From the NCBI GenBank assembly GCA_964507095.1, contig CAZDOS010000074.1, forward strand, positions 1 to 5,363: DNA of 5,363 nt, in the 5' to 3' direction. Source of the DNA: RGIG3102 sp964507095. GTDB lineage: Bacteria; Bacillota; Clostridia; Oscillospirales; Ruminococcaceae. The first letter of the stretch is position 1. The number at the start of each line of letters is the position of its first letter. The translations under genes and the position numbers were made by a program. Positions 1-5,363 of this stretch are shown here, one piece after another. The notes beneath the pieces were generated by a model. That model saw only the letters and a program-made list of their open reading frames with translations. It was not told the origin of the DNA and ran no database searches.

Positions 1-20
1 AGGGGACCTTTCGGTCCCCT
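1..20 (-). terminator. Rho-independent terminator of the ybjQ-like unit
   Basis: Bases 1-8 (AGGGGACC) pair perfectly with 13-20 (GGTCCCCT) around a four-base loop. Read on the minus strand the loop is GAAA, a stable tetraloop. The hairpin begins 8 bases after the stop codon of the minus-strand YbjQ-like gene, where an intrinsic terminator is expected. The U-tract would lie beyond the left edge of the window and cannot be seen. On the plus strand only TTT follows the stem, so it may also act weakly on a gene coming in from the left. Confidence 0.82.
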
Positions 21-28
21 TTGGTAGA

Positions 29-340
29 TCAAATGAATTTGACTGCGGTGCCGTACGCAATGACCTCGGCAGCGCCCTGCATGATGGCACTGGAAGCATA
101 GCGTACATTAACGACTGCATCTGCCCCAAGAGCCTCGGCCTCCTCGACCATTCTCTTTGTGGCGATCGCTCTGGCCTCGTTCATCATCTCAACGTAACTG
201 GTGAGCTCTCCTCCGACGATGGTCTTGAGTCCCCGTCCGATATCCTTTCCGATGTGCTTTGACTGGATCGTTCCGCCCTTTACAAGTCCCAGCATCTCCA
301 GCGTCTTTCCTGTGATATAATCCGTGTTTACAAGTAACAT
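29..340 (-). CDS. YbjQ/UPF0145 family protein
   Basis: A 103-residue soluble protein of the YbjQ (UPF0145) family, the usual full length for that family. The N-terminus has the family pattern of a short strand followed by an ITGK-type turn (residues 8-11). A central segment with GGELTSY (about 43-49) leads into a helix rich in Met, Glu and Arg. The conserved 'EAEALGADAVVNVRY' block (about 66-80) follows, and the C-terminus closes with 'VIAYGTAVKF'. Members form ring-like pentamers in solved structures. They are sometimes labelled heavy-metal-binding by annotation, but the cellular role is not established. The ATG at 340 is chosen over an in-frame TTG at 355 because a GGAGG site (353-349) lies 8 bases upstream of the ATG and would be inside the longer version. 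It follows the small membrane-protein gene after 41 bases, which suggests one transcript. All 9 Ile codons are ATC or ATT, unlike the plus-strand genes. Confidence 0.93.
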   Translation of the reverse strand: MLLVNTDYITGKTLEMLGLVKGGTIQSKHIGKDIGRGLKTIVGGELTSYVEMMNEARAIATKRMVEEAEALGADAVVNVRYASSAIMQGAAEVIAYGTAVKFI

Positions 341-348
341 TTTAAGAA

Positions 349-353
349 CCTCC
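349..353 (-). promoter_or_regulatory. Ribosome binding site fixing the YbjQ-like start
   Basis: GGAGG on the minus strand, 8 bases before the ATG at 340. It decides the start: the longer TTG-initiated reading (from 355) would begin at this site and lacks one of its own. Confidence 0.85.
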
Positions 354-381
354 AAATGTGATATATGTTTCCCTTTATTGG

Positions 382-606
382 TTAATACTTATCCAGATCG
401 TCATTTTCGTCGCTCTCTATCTCTTTTATCCTTGCTAGACTCACGCTTATGAATGCGATGGCCAAAGCCGCTGGAATAACTCCCCACAGAACATTATATG
501 GGAAAGGTATTGTCGCATAGACCGCACCCATGTAGATGAGCATGTAAAGCAGAAAGATTGCAGAGATAACGATGACAGCGATCTTGTTCTTCCTCTTCTT
601 ATCCAT
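382..606 (-). CDS. Small two-helix membrane protein, hypothetical
   Basis: A 74-residue protein of unknown function. It has a short, strongly basic N-terminus (MDKKRKNK), then a hydrophobic segment at about residues 9-31. A Pro-containing turn follows (IPFPYN, 33-38), then a second hydrophobic segment at about 39-58. The C-terminus is charged and acidic (RIKEIESDENDDLDKY, 59-74). The likely layout is two membrane helices with both ends in the cytoplasm, supported by the positive N-terminus and by the Arg and Lys just after helix 2. There is no cleavable signal peptide pattern and no recognisable catalytic motif. The start is supported by GAGGAG (621-616), 9 bases upstream of the ATG. It lies 41 bases upstream of the YbjQ-like gene on the same strand with no terminator between, so the two are probably co-transcribed and may act together. 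That partnership is inference. Confidence 0.82.
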   Translation of the reverse strand: MDKKRKNKIAVIVISAIFLLYMLIYMGAVYATIPFPYNVLWGVIPAALAIAFISVSLARIKEIESDENDDLDKY

Positions 607-615
607 TTCCGTTCT

Positions 616-621
616 CTCCTC
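616..621 (-). promoter_or_regulatory. Ribosome binding site of the small membrane-protein gene
   Basis: GAGGAG on the minus strand, 9 bases before the ATG at 606. It supports this short gene as translated. No convincing minus-strand promoter was found upstream. AT-rich stretches at about 628-646 and 681-720 are possible sites, but neither has a clear -35/-10 pair. Confidence 0.7.
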
Positions 622-695
622 GAGCTCTATATCGATATATCATGATTTGCCTCAGAAACACGGACCATGGCGTTCCGGGTCGTATTATTTACAAG

Positions 696-723
696 CAAAT
701 ATGAATTTGTTAGAATAATCTAA
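696..723. repeat. Two back-to-back 14-bp imperfect palindromes
   Basis: CAAAT-atga-ATTTG (696-709) is followed with no gap by TTAGA-ataa-TCTAA (710-723). Each has 5-bp arms and a 4-base centre. They lie just upstream of the candidate glf promoter, in the divergent intergenic region. Placement fits an operator for a dimeric regulator, but the arms are short and AT-rich, so chance is a real alternative. Confidence 0.35.
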
Positions 724-737
724 TAACCAAATGTTTT

Positions 738-768
738 TTGACAATTGACTTTTTAACTGATCAATAAT
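738..768 (+). promoter_or_regulatory. Candidate promoter of the polysaccharide operon
   Basis: A perfect -35 hexamer TTGACA at 738-743 is followed by an AT-rich -10 candidate AATAAT at 763-768. The 19-base spacer is longer than ideal; shifted -10 readings with 17 or 18 bases match less well. Transcription from here would give a leader of roughly 120 bases before glf. A second candidate is TGATAAT at about 854-860, with no clear -35, which would give a short leader. The call rests on the -35 match and on the position upstream of the first gene of the plus-strand run. Confidence 0.45.
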
Positions 769-779
769 CTGGTTATGAC

Positions 780-800
780 TCCCTTTCAAATGGGAAGGGA
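780..800 (+). promoter_or_regulatory. Leader hairpin upstream of glf
   Basis: Bases 780-787 (TCCCTTTC) pair with 793-800 (GGGAAGGGA region) as 8 pairs, one of them G-U, closing a 5-base loop. The hairpin lies downstream of the candidate promoter and about 100 bases before the glf start, so it would be in the mRNA leader. The following bases are T-rich (TATTGTTATCGTATTTATT) but not a clean U-tract. It could be a weak attenuator, a recognition element for a processive antitermination factor, or a stabilising structure. None of these is shown by the sequence. Confidence 0.4.
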
Positions 801-883
801 TATTGTTATCGTATTTATTATCTATCTTAAATGAGTACGATTTGTGTTGTTATTGATAATACTGTCTTTCCTGCGATAAGTAT

Positions 884-890
884 GAAGGAG
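884..890 (+). promoter_or_regulatory. Ribosome binding site deciding the TTG start of glf
   Basis: GAAGGAG ends 7 bases before the TTG at 898-900. No in-frame ATG or GTG lies nearby with comparable support, and translation from this TTG gives the expected short N-terminus just before the FAD-binding strand. Confidence 0.85.
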
Positions 891-897
891 AATTGTA

Positions 898-2001
898 TTG
901 AAGAGATATGACTGCTTGATTGTCGGCCGGGGGTTGTTTGGCTCCGTATGTGCAAGGGAGTTAACAGACAGAGGCTTTTCATGCCTGATAGTTGAAAGAA
1001 GGAACCATATCGGCGGCAATGCATATACCGAGACAATTGCCGATATAAATGTTCATAAATATGGCGCACATATCTTCCATACCAATGACAGAGAGGTCTG
1101 GGAGTTTGTGAACAGGTTTGCTGATTTTAACAGATATACCAACAGCCCCATAGCAAATTATAAGGGCGAGATCTACAACCTGCCTTTCAATATGAATACT
1201 TTCAACAAGATGTGGGGAGTCATCACGCCGGAACAGGCGAAGGCCGAGATAGATCGTCAAAGGATGGAGGCAGGGATAACAGATCCGCAGAACCTGGAGG
1301 AACAGGCAATCAGTCTTGTTGGAACAGACATCTATGAGAAGCTCATCAAAGGTTATACTCAGAAACAGTGGGGAAGAGAATGCAGTGAATTACCTGCGTT
1401 CATAATAAAAAGACTGCCTGTCAGATTTACTTATGACAATAATTACTATGATGCTCTGTATCAGGGGATCCCGACAGGGGGCTATACAAAGCTCATAGAA
1501 AAGATGCTGGACGGAGTCGAGGTCAGGCTTGATGAAGACTATTTACTCAGGAAAGACTACTATGACAGCATGGCAGACACGGTGATCTATACCGGAGCGA
1601 TTGACGAGTATTACGGGTACCGACTCGGATCGCTGGAATACAGGAATGTCAGATTCGAAACTGAAGTTCTTGATATACCTAACTTTCAAGGGAGTGCCGT
1701 GGTCAATTACACAGACCGGGATACGCCTTTTACGAGGATAATAGAACATAAGCATTTTGAGTTCGGCAATCAGGAGAAGACGGTTATCAGCAGGGAGTAT
1801 TCCTCTGAGTGGAAACCGGGGGATGAAGCCTACTATCCTGTAAACGATTCCAGAAACAACGCGCTGTTCAACAGTTATAAGGAACTTGCCGATAAAGAGA
1901 GCAATATCTTATTTGCCGGACGATTGGGCGAATACAGATATCTGGATATGGATACGGTGGTCAGGAAAGCCTTGGACATGGCCAGGCAAATTGACAGATG
2001 A
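898..2001 (+). CDS. glf: UDP-galactopyranose mutase
   Basis: A cytoplasmic flavoenzyme that interconverts UDP-galactopyranose and UDP-galactofuranose using reduced FAD, supplying the galactofuranose donor for surface glycans. At 367 residues it is full length for bacterial enzymes. The N-terminal dinucleotide-binding motif reads IVGRGLFGS (8-16), with Arg at the position that is often Ala. It is followed by VERRNHIGGNAYTE (32-45) and YGAHIFHTN (55-63). Family active-site elements are all present: QKQWGRE with Trp158, KRLPVRFTYD with Arg176 (171-180), TRIIEHKHF with the conserved Arg280 (279-287), EAYYPV with Tyr312 (310-315), and the C-terminal FAD-binding block FAGRLGEYRYLDMD (339-352). The enzyme therefore looks intact and active. 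Initiation is at TTG behind a strong GAAGGAG site. It is the first gene of the plus-strand run, 15 bases ahead of the sugar-phosphate transferase. Ile codons include many ATA (11 of 26 by eye). Confidence 0.97.
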   Translation: MKRYDCLIVGRGLFGSVCARELTDRGFSCLIVERRNHIGGNAYTETIADINVHKYGAHIFHTNDREVWEFVNRFADFNRYTNSPIANYKGEIYNLPFNMNTFNKMWGVITPEQAKAEIDRQRMEAGITDPQNLEEQAISLVGTDIYEKLIKGYTQKQWGRECSELPAFIIKRLPVRFTYDNNYYDALYQGIPTGGYTKLIEKMLDGVEVRLDEDYLLRKDYYDSMADTVIYTGAIDEYYGYRLGSLEYRNVRFETEVLDIPNFQGSAVVNYTDRDTPFTRIIEHKHFEFGNQEKTVISREYSSEWKPGDEAYYPVNDSRNNALFNSYKELADKESNILFAGRLGEYRYLDMDTVVRKALDMARQIDR

Positions 2002-2016
2002 TTCAATAGTTGAAAC

Positions 2017-3414
2017 ATGATTAAAAGGAACCAGAAGATTATTAATGCATTGAATATGATAAGCGACGGCATAATCATCATTATGTCCTATTTCGTTGCG
2101 ATTTATATAAAGTTCAATCTTCTGGATGGCCGTGTCAGTATAGACCTGTGGCACCATCCTTATACTTTGCTTCCTTTGATCTATGCCGTTTGCGTCGTTC
2201 TGACATATGTGTCTGTAAGGATGTACGGCTCTTTCAGATTTAAGCACAGGATGGACGAGATAACCAGGGTGTTTTTTATCAACGGGGTATGGATGCTGGT
2301 CGCTGTAACATACCTGTATCTGGTCAAGGAATTCCATTTCTCAAGAAGTGCGCTTTTCATTTTCTATCTGATTGCCAGTGTTTTGCTTATCTTAAAGAAG
2401 TGGTCCGTCAGGCTGATAATGAGAGCGTTCAGAAGCCACGGCTACAACCAGAAGCATGTCGTGATAGTGGGAAACGGACATTATGCAAAACAATATGTTG
2501 ATGACATCCGAAAGAATCCTCAATTGGGCATAACGATAGACGGATATCTGTCCAAAGTCAAGAAAGATGAGCTTGGCACTAATCTGGGAGCGTATGAAGA
2601 TCTTGAACGGGTTCTTGAAAGAATAGACCCGGATGAGATCATCATAGCCCTGGAGCCGCACGAAATAGACTTCATGCAATATGTGATCGATTGTGCCGAT
2701 AAGGAAGGCACAAGGCTCAGTCTGATCCCTTTCTTTGCGGATTATATGCCGAGCCATGTCGTAATGAACATAGTTGACGATACTAAGCTGATCGACATGA
2801 GGGCAACACCTCTGGACAATTTTGCACTTGCACTGATAAAACGAGTAATAGATATAGTCGGTTCTGCGTTGGGATTGGTTTTGCTGAGTCCGCTGCTGCT
2901 GGCAGTTGCAATAGGCGTCAAGCTTTCCAGTCCGGGTCCCGTTCTGTTCAAGCAGGAGCGAGTAGGATTGAATAAAAAGAAGTTTAACATGCTTAAGTTC
3001 AGGTCGATGAGGCTCAATGACGATAGCAACGTGGCATGGTCGAAGGATAAGGATCCAAGAAAAACCAAATTCGGATCGTTGATAAGAAAGCTTTCAATCG
3101 ACGAGTTGCCGCAGCTCATAAATGTACTTAAAGGCGACATGAGCCTGGTCGGACCGCGTCCCGAGATACCTTACTATGTAAATCAGTTTAAGGAAAATGT
3201 TCCCCTGTATCTTGTAAGGCAGCTGGTTCGCCCGGGCATGACAGGTTGGGCGCAGATCCACGGCTTCAGGGGAGATACATCGATAGAGCAGAGAGTTAAG
3301 TACGACATCTGGTATATTGAGAACTGGTCCCTGGGGTTGGATCTCACCATTTTGATCAAGACCATATTCGGCGGCAAGTTTATCAACAATGAGGTCATAA
3401 ATAATGAAAAGTGA
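2017..3414 (+). CDS. Polyprenyl-phosphate sugar-1-phosphate transferase (WbaP/WcaJ type)
   Basis: An integral membrane enzyme that transfers a sugar 1-phosphate from a UDP-sugar to undecaprenyl phosphate, the first membrane step of a lipid-linked glycan. At 465 residues it has the standard three-part layout. Four hydrophobic helices lie at about 11-31, 48-69, 88-104 and 110-127. A Rossmann-like middle domain opens with VVIVGNGHYAKQYVDDI (148-164). The C-terminal catalytic domain runs from about 274. It begins with KRVIDIVGSALGL and a re-entrant hydrophobic helix (about 279-303), then shows SPGPVLFKQERVG (305-317), KFRSMR (327-332), the catalytic Asp362-Glu363 in SIDELPQL, GDMSLVGPRPE (373-383) and RPGMTGWAQ (405-413). 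The substrate sugar (glucose, galactose or an N-acetyl sugar) cannot be read from the sequence. The start has little Shine-Dalgarno signal and sits 15 bases after glf, so translational coupling is likely. Its end overlaps the next gene by 11 bases. Confidence 0.95.
   Translation: MIKRNQKIINALNMISDGIIIIMSYFVAIYIKFNLLDGRVSIDLWHHPYTLLPLIYAVCVVLTYVSVRMYGSFRFKHRMDEITRVFFINGVWMLVAVTYLYLVKEFHFSRSALFIFYLIASVLLILKKWSVRLIMRAFRSHGYNQKHVVIVGNGHYAKQYVDDIRKNPQLGITIDGYLSKVKKDELGTNLGAYEDLERVLERIDPDEIIIALEPHEIDFMQYVIDCADKEGTRLSLIPFFADYMPSHVVMNIVDDTKLIDMRATPLDNFALALIKRVIDIVGSALGLVLLSPLLLAVAIGVKLSSPGPVLFKQERVGLNKKKFNMLKFRSMRLNDDSNVAWSKDKDPRKTKFGSLIRKLSIDELPQLINVLKGDMSLVGPRPEIPYYVNQFKENVPLYLVRQLVRPGMTGWAQIHGFRGDTSIEQRVKYDIWYIENWSLGLDLTILIKTIFGGKFINNEVINNEK
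3391..3395 (+). promoter_or_regulatory. Ribosome binding site inside the preceding gene
   Basis: GAGGT lies within the last codons of the sugar-phosphate transferase, 8 bases before the ATG at 3404. It supports that start even though it creates an 11-base overlap, and it implies coupled translation of the two genes. Confidence 0.7.
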
Positions 3415-4189
3415 CAGAAGGAATATCGCATTGCTGGTTGCTTCCCATAAGGAATATGATATGCCGGATGATCCGATGTATATGCCGATCTGGGTTGGAG
3501 CACGGATAAATCCTTCAAAGAACTACACTCCGGACAATACAGGTGAGAACATCTCACGGAAGAATAAGAACTATTGTGAGCTTACAGCCATTTACTGGGC
3601 ATGGAAGAACCTGGAAAGTGACTATATTGGCTTATGCCACTACAGAAGATACTTCAAAGGGAAGAAACGGTTTCCGGTAAACGGAAAACAAATTGAGATA
3701 CTCAGCAAGGATGAAACTGAAAGTTTGCTGGATAAATACGATGTGATACTTCCCCGAAAGAGGAACTATTATATCGAGACGACTTACAGCCAATACGTCC
3801 ATGCTCACCACCGGATCGATCTTGATACAACAAGGCAGATAATCGAAGAGCTTTATCCGGAGTATGTCGAGATGTTCGATAAGTTGATGAATAAGACGGC
3901 GGGACACAAATTCAATATGTTCATCATGCGCAGGGATATCTTTGACAACTATTGTGACTGGCTGTTCAGCATATTGTTCGAACTGGAGAGGAGACTGGAT
4001 ATATCCGGTTATTCTGTCAACGATGCCAGAGTGTTCGGATTCGTAGCTGAAAGATTGTTGGATGTTTGGATCGAGACTAACGGTATCAGTTACGGTGAAC
4101 TGCCTGTAGTCAACTGCGAGAGTCAGAACTGGCCCAAAAAGGGAGCGGCATTCCTTAAAAGAAAGTTCTTTACTGCAAGGAAAGCCTGA
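3404..4189 (+). CDS. DUF4422 family putative glycosyltransferase
   Basis: A 261-residue protein recognised as DUF4422, a family found in capsule and exopolysaccharide loci and treated as a glycosyltransferase. Recognisable elements, in order: an N-terminal strand and loop NIALLVASHKEYDMP (7-21); GENISRKNKNYCELTAIYWAWKN (47-69, given here as a position range with the diagnostic core CELTAIYWAW); YIGLCHYRRYF (74-84); a VHAHH segment (132-136); FNMFIMRRDIF (170-180); and VFGFVAERLLDVWI (210-223). There is no signal peptide or membrane helix, so it should act at the cytoplasmic face on a lipid-linked acceptor. The C-terminus is basic (KKGAAFLKRKFFTARKA), which could help it sit at the membrane. 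Gene order next to glf makes galactofuranosyl transfer an attractive guess, but donor and linkage are not readable. It overlaps the upstream gene and lies 20 bases before the Stealth gene. Confidence 0.88.
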   Translation: MKSDRRNIALLVASHKEYDMPDDPMYMPIWVGARINPSKNYTPDNTGENISRKNKNYCELTAIYWAWKNLESDYIGLCHYRRYFKGKKRFPVNGKQIEILSKDETESLLDKYDVILPRKRNYYIETTYSQYVHAHHRIDLDTTRQIIEELYPEYVEMFDKLMNKTAGHKFNMFIMRRDIFDNYCDWLFSILFELERRLDISGYSVNDARVFGFVAERLLDVWIETNGISYGELPVVNCESQNWPKKGAAFLKRKFFTARKA

Positions 4190-4209
4190 TATATTAGGAT
4201 GTTGAGAAG

Positions 4210-5208
4210 ATGGAAAACAAGGGTAATATAGACTTTGTCATAACATGGGTCGACGGAAATGACCCGGCGTGGATAGAAGAAAAAGCGCGATATACGATAG
4301 ATGGAGATGGACGAGATGTGAGATTTAGAGACTGGGATCTGCTCAGATACTGGTTCCGAGGAGTCGAAGCGAACGCCCCATGGGTCAGGAAGATTCATTT
4401 CGTCACATGGGGACACCTTCCAGAATGGCTGAATGTGAACAACCCAAAGCTTAATATCGTTAAGCACGAGGATTTCATCCCTGAAAGATTTCTGCCGACA
4501 TTCAACTCGCATACCATAGAACTGAATCTGCACAGGATCGAAGGCCTTTCGGACACATTCGTATATTTCAATGACGATATGTTTCTGATAGACCAGGTAC
4601 CGGAGGAGTTCTTCTTCAAAGAAGGGCTTCCATGCGATGCTTTTCAGATGAGCCCAATCTATTTCGGAAGGGATTCCATAGGCTGGATCAACGGTTCCAA
4701 TACCAGCGTCATCAACGATCATTTCAGAATGAGAGATGTCGTAAAGAAAAACTGGAAGAAGGTATTCAGCCCCAAAAACGGAATAAAGAAGAACATAAAG
4801 AACCTGGCGCTTTCTTTTTTGGTCCCATGGTTCCCAGGACTCGACTACTGGCATATAACCTCTTCCTTTCTGAAAGAGACCTTTGAGGAGGTCTGGGAGA
4901 TTGAGCCAGAGATCCTGGAGGAGACCTGCAGATGCAGATTCAGAGAAAAAACAAATGTAAGTCCCTTCCTGATGAAAGACTGGCAGCTGGTGACAGGACG
5001 CTTTATGCCAATGTCTCTCAAAACAGGGAAAGCATATCATCTCAATGATAAGAGAGTAGGGTTTGTTGAGAAGACGCTGGAACGAAAGAGCTACAAGATA
5101 ATCTGCATAAACGACACAGAAAATCTAACCGATTGGGAAGATGCAAGAGACAGGATAAAGGCTGCTTTTGAGAAAGACTATTCTGGCAAGTGTTCGTTCG
5201 AACTTTAA
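4210..5208 (+). CDS. Stealth family sugar-phosphate transferase
   Basis: A 332-residue cytoplasmic protein of the Stealth family. Characterised members transfer a hexose 1-phosphate from a nucleotide sugar, forming phosphodiester-linked capsular polymers; the catalytic part of animal GlcNAc-1-phosphotransferase is related. All conserved regions can be placed. CR1 is DFVITWVDGNDPAW (8-21). CR2 starts at RFRDWDLLRYWFRGVE (38-53) and continues through KIHFVTWGHLPEWL, FNSHTIELNLHRI (98-110), GLSDTFVYFNDDMFL (112-126) and PCDAF. CR3 includes the HITSSFLKETFEEVW stretch (215-229) with His215. CR4 is the C-terminal KIICINDTEN (296-305). The acidic pair in YFNDD and the D15 and R38/R40-D41 motifs are intact. 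The gene starts 20 bases after the DUF4422 gene. Its ribosome binding site is modest (AGGA at about 4196-4199, 10 bases upstream). The sugar transferred is not predictable from sequence alone. Confidence 0.93.
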   Translation: MENKGNIDFVITWVDGNDPAWIEEKARYTIDGDGRDVRFRDWDLLRYWFRGVEANAPWVRKIHFVTWGHLPEWLNVNNPKLNIVKHEDFIPERFLPTFNSHTIELNLHRIEGLSDTFVYFNDDMFLIDQVPEEFFFKEGLPCDAFQMSPIYFGRDSIGWINGSNTSVINDHFRMRDVVKKNWKKVFSPKNGIKKNIKNLALSFLVPWFPGLDYWHITSSFLKETFEEVWEIEPEILEETCRCRFREKTNVSPFLMKDWQLVTGRFMPMSLKTGKAYHLNDKRVGFVEKTLERKSYKIICINDTENLTDWEDARDRIKAAFEKDYSGKCSFEL

Positions 5209-5261
5209 GCAAAAATGGTCTACGTTGCGTAATATATTATCAGTAAAGAGAAAAACAACAA

Positions 5262-5363
5262 ATGATAGCAAGATTCAAAAAGTACTATTTCCTTTTTGAG
5301 GAACTGGTTGCAAGAGACTTCAAGCAAAAGTACAAGCGTTCCGTCCTTGGAGTGGGATGGAGC
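5262..5363 (+). CDS. ABC-2 type polysaccharide export permease, N-terminal fragment
   Basis: The first 34 codons of a gene cut by the window edge. The peptide begins MIARFKKYYFLFEELVARDF and continues with KQKYKRSVLGVGWS. This layout, an amphipathic interface helix, then L-RDFKxKYKRSVLG and a Trp-Ser leading to the first membrane span, is characteristic of the permease of Wzm/TagG/RfbD-type ABC exporters (ABC-2 membrane family). Such permeases work with an ATPase, usually encoded immediately downstream, to move lipid-linked glycans across the membrane. It starts 53 bases after the Stealth gene, with a weak AAAGAG site 11 bases upstream of the ATG. No terminator is visible in that gap, so it probably belongs to the same operon. 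The call rests on a short but distinctive segment; the rest of the gene must be read from the neighbouring sequence. Confidence 0.8.
   Translation, partial: MIARFKKYYFLFEELVARDFKQKYKRSVLGVGWS

Noticed and set aside
341..355. A longer YbjQ-like protein starting at TTG (355)
   Set aside because: The extension would be encoded by the ribosome binding site GGAGG of the ATG at 340 and the family N-terminus begins at that ATG.
822..1069. Two short minus-strand open frames overlapping the glf start
   Set aside because: They overlap the FAD-binding start of glf and the leader, and the translations show no signal or domain.
1909..2337. A 142-codon minus-strand open frame across the glf/transferase junction
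   Set aside because: It spans two well-supported plus-strand genes, has no recognisable motif and no good ribosome binding site was evident; treated as a shadow.
2392..3140. Overlapping minus-strand open frames opposite the sugar-phosphate transferase
   Set aside because: The plus-strand protein has intact membrane, Rossmann and catalytic domains over the same bases, so these are shadows.
4123..5040. A long open frame of 305 codons on the minus strand, opposite the Stealth and DUF4422 genes
   Set aside because: It lies antisense to two genes with clear family motifs, its translation shows no recognisable domain, and it has an irregular Cys/Trp/His-rich composition typical of a shadow frame.
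5209..5261. A possible promoter or terminator in the 53-base gap before the permease gene
   Set aside because: TAATATATTA (5230-5239) resembles a -10 but lacks a clear -35, and no stem with a U-tract was found, so no element is called.
1..5363. CRISPR arrays, tRNA or rRNA genes, insertion sequences
   Set aside because: No spaced direct repeats, cloverleaf structures, transposase motifs or terminal inverted repeats were seen on either strand.

Overview
The window looks like a piece of a Clostridia genome, most likely Lachnospiraceae or a near relative. The evidence is moderate GC, strong AGGAG-type ribosome binding sites, frequent AGA/AGG and ATA codons in the right-hand genes, and protein styles familiar from gut and rumen Firmicutes. 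This taxonomic placement is inference. No rRNA, tRNA, CRISPR array or insertion sequence was seen.

Left part (1-606, minus strand): a small two-gene unit. It encodes a 74-residue two-helix membrane protein, followed by a 103-residue YbjQ/UPF0145 protein. The unit ends at a strong GC-rich hairpin at the window edge. These genes have no evident link to polysaccharide synthesis.

Middle (607-897): a divergent AT-rich intergenic region. It holds a candidate plus-strand promoter, a hairpin that would lie in the mRNA leader, several short palindromes, and the ribosome binding site of glf, which starts with TTG.

Right part (898-5363, plus strand): five tightly spaced genes of a cell-surface polysaccharide locus, running off the right edge. 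They are UDP-galactopyranose mutase (glf), which makes the UDP-galactofuranose donor; a WbaP/WcaJ-type polyprenyl-phosphate sugar-1-phosphate transferase, which starts the glycan on undecaprenyl phosphate; a DUF4422 putative glycosyltransferase; a Stealth-family sugar-phosphate transferase; and the N-terminus of an ABC-2 export permease (Wzm/TagG type). Together they predict a surface glycan that contains galactofuranose, probably has phosphodiester-linked sugars, is built on a lipid carrier, and leaves through an ABC transporter. The families are individually known. The combination, and the uncharacterised DUF4422 enzyme beside glf, are the parts most worth following up.
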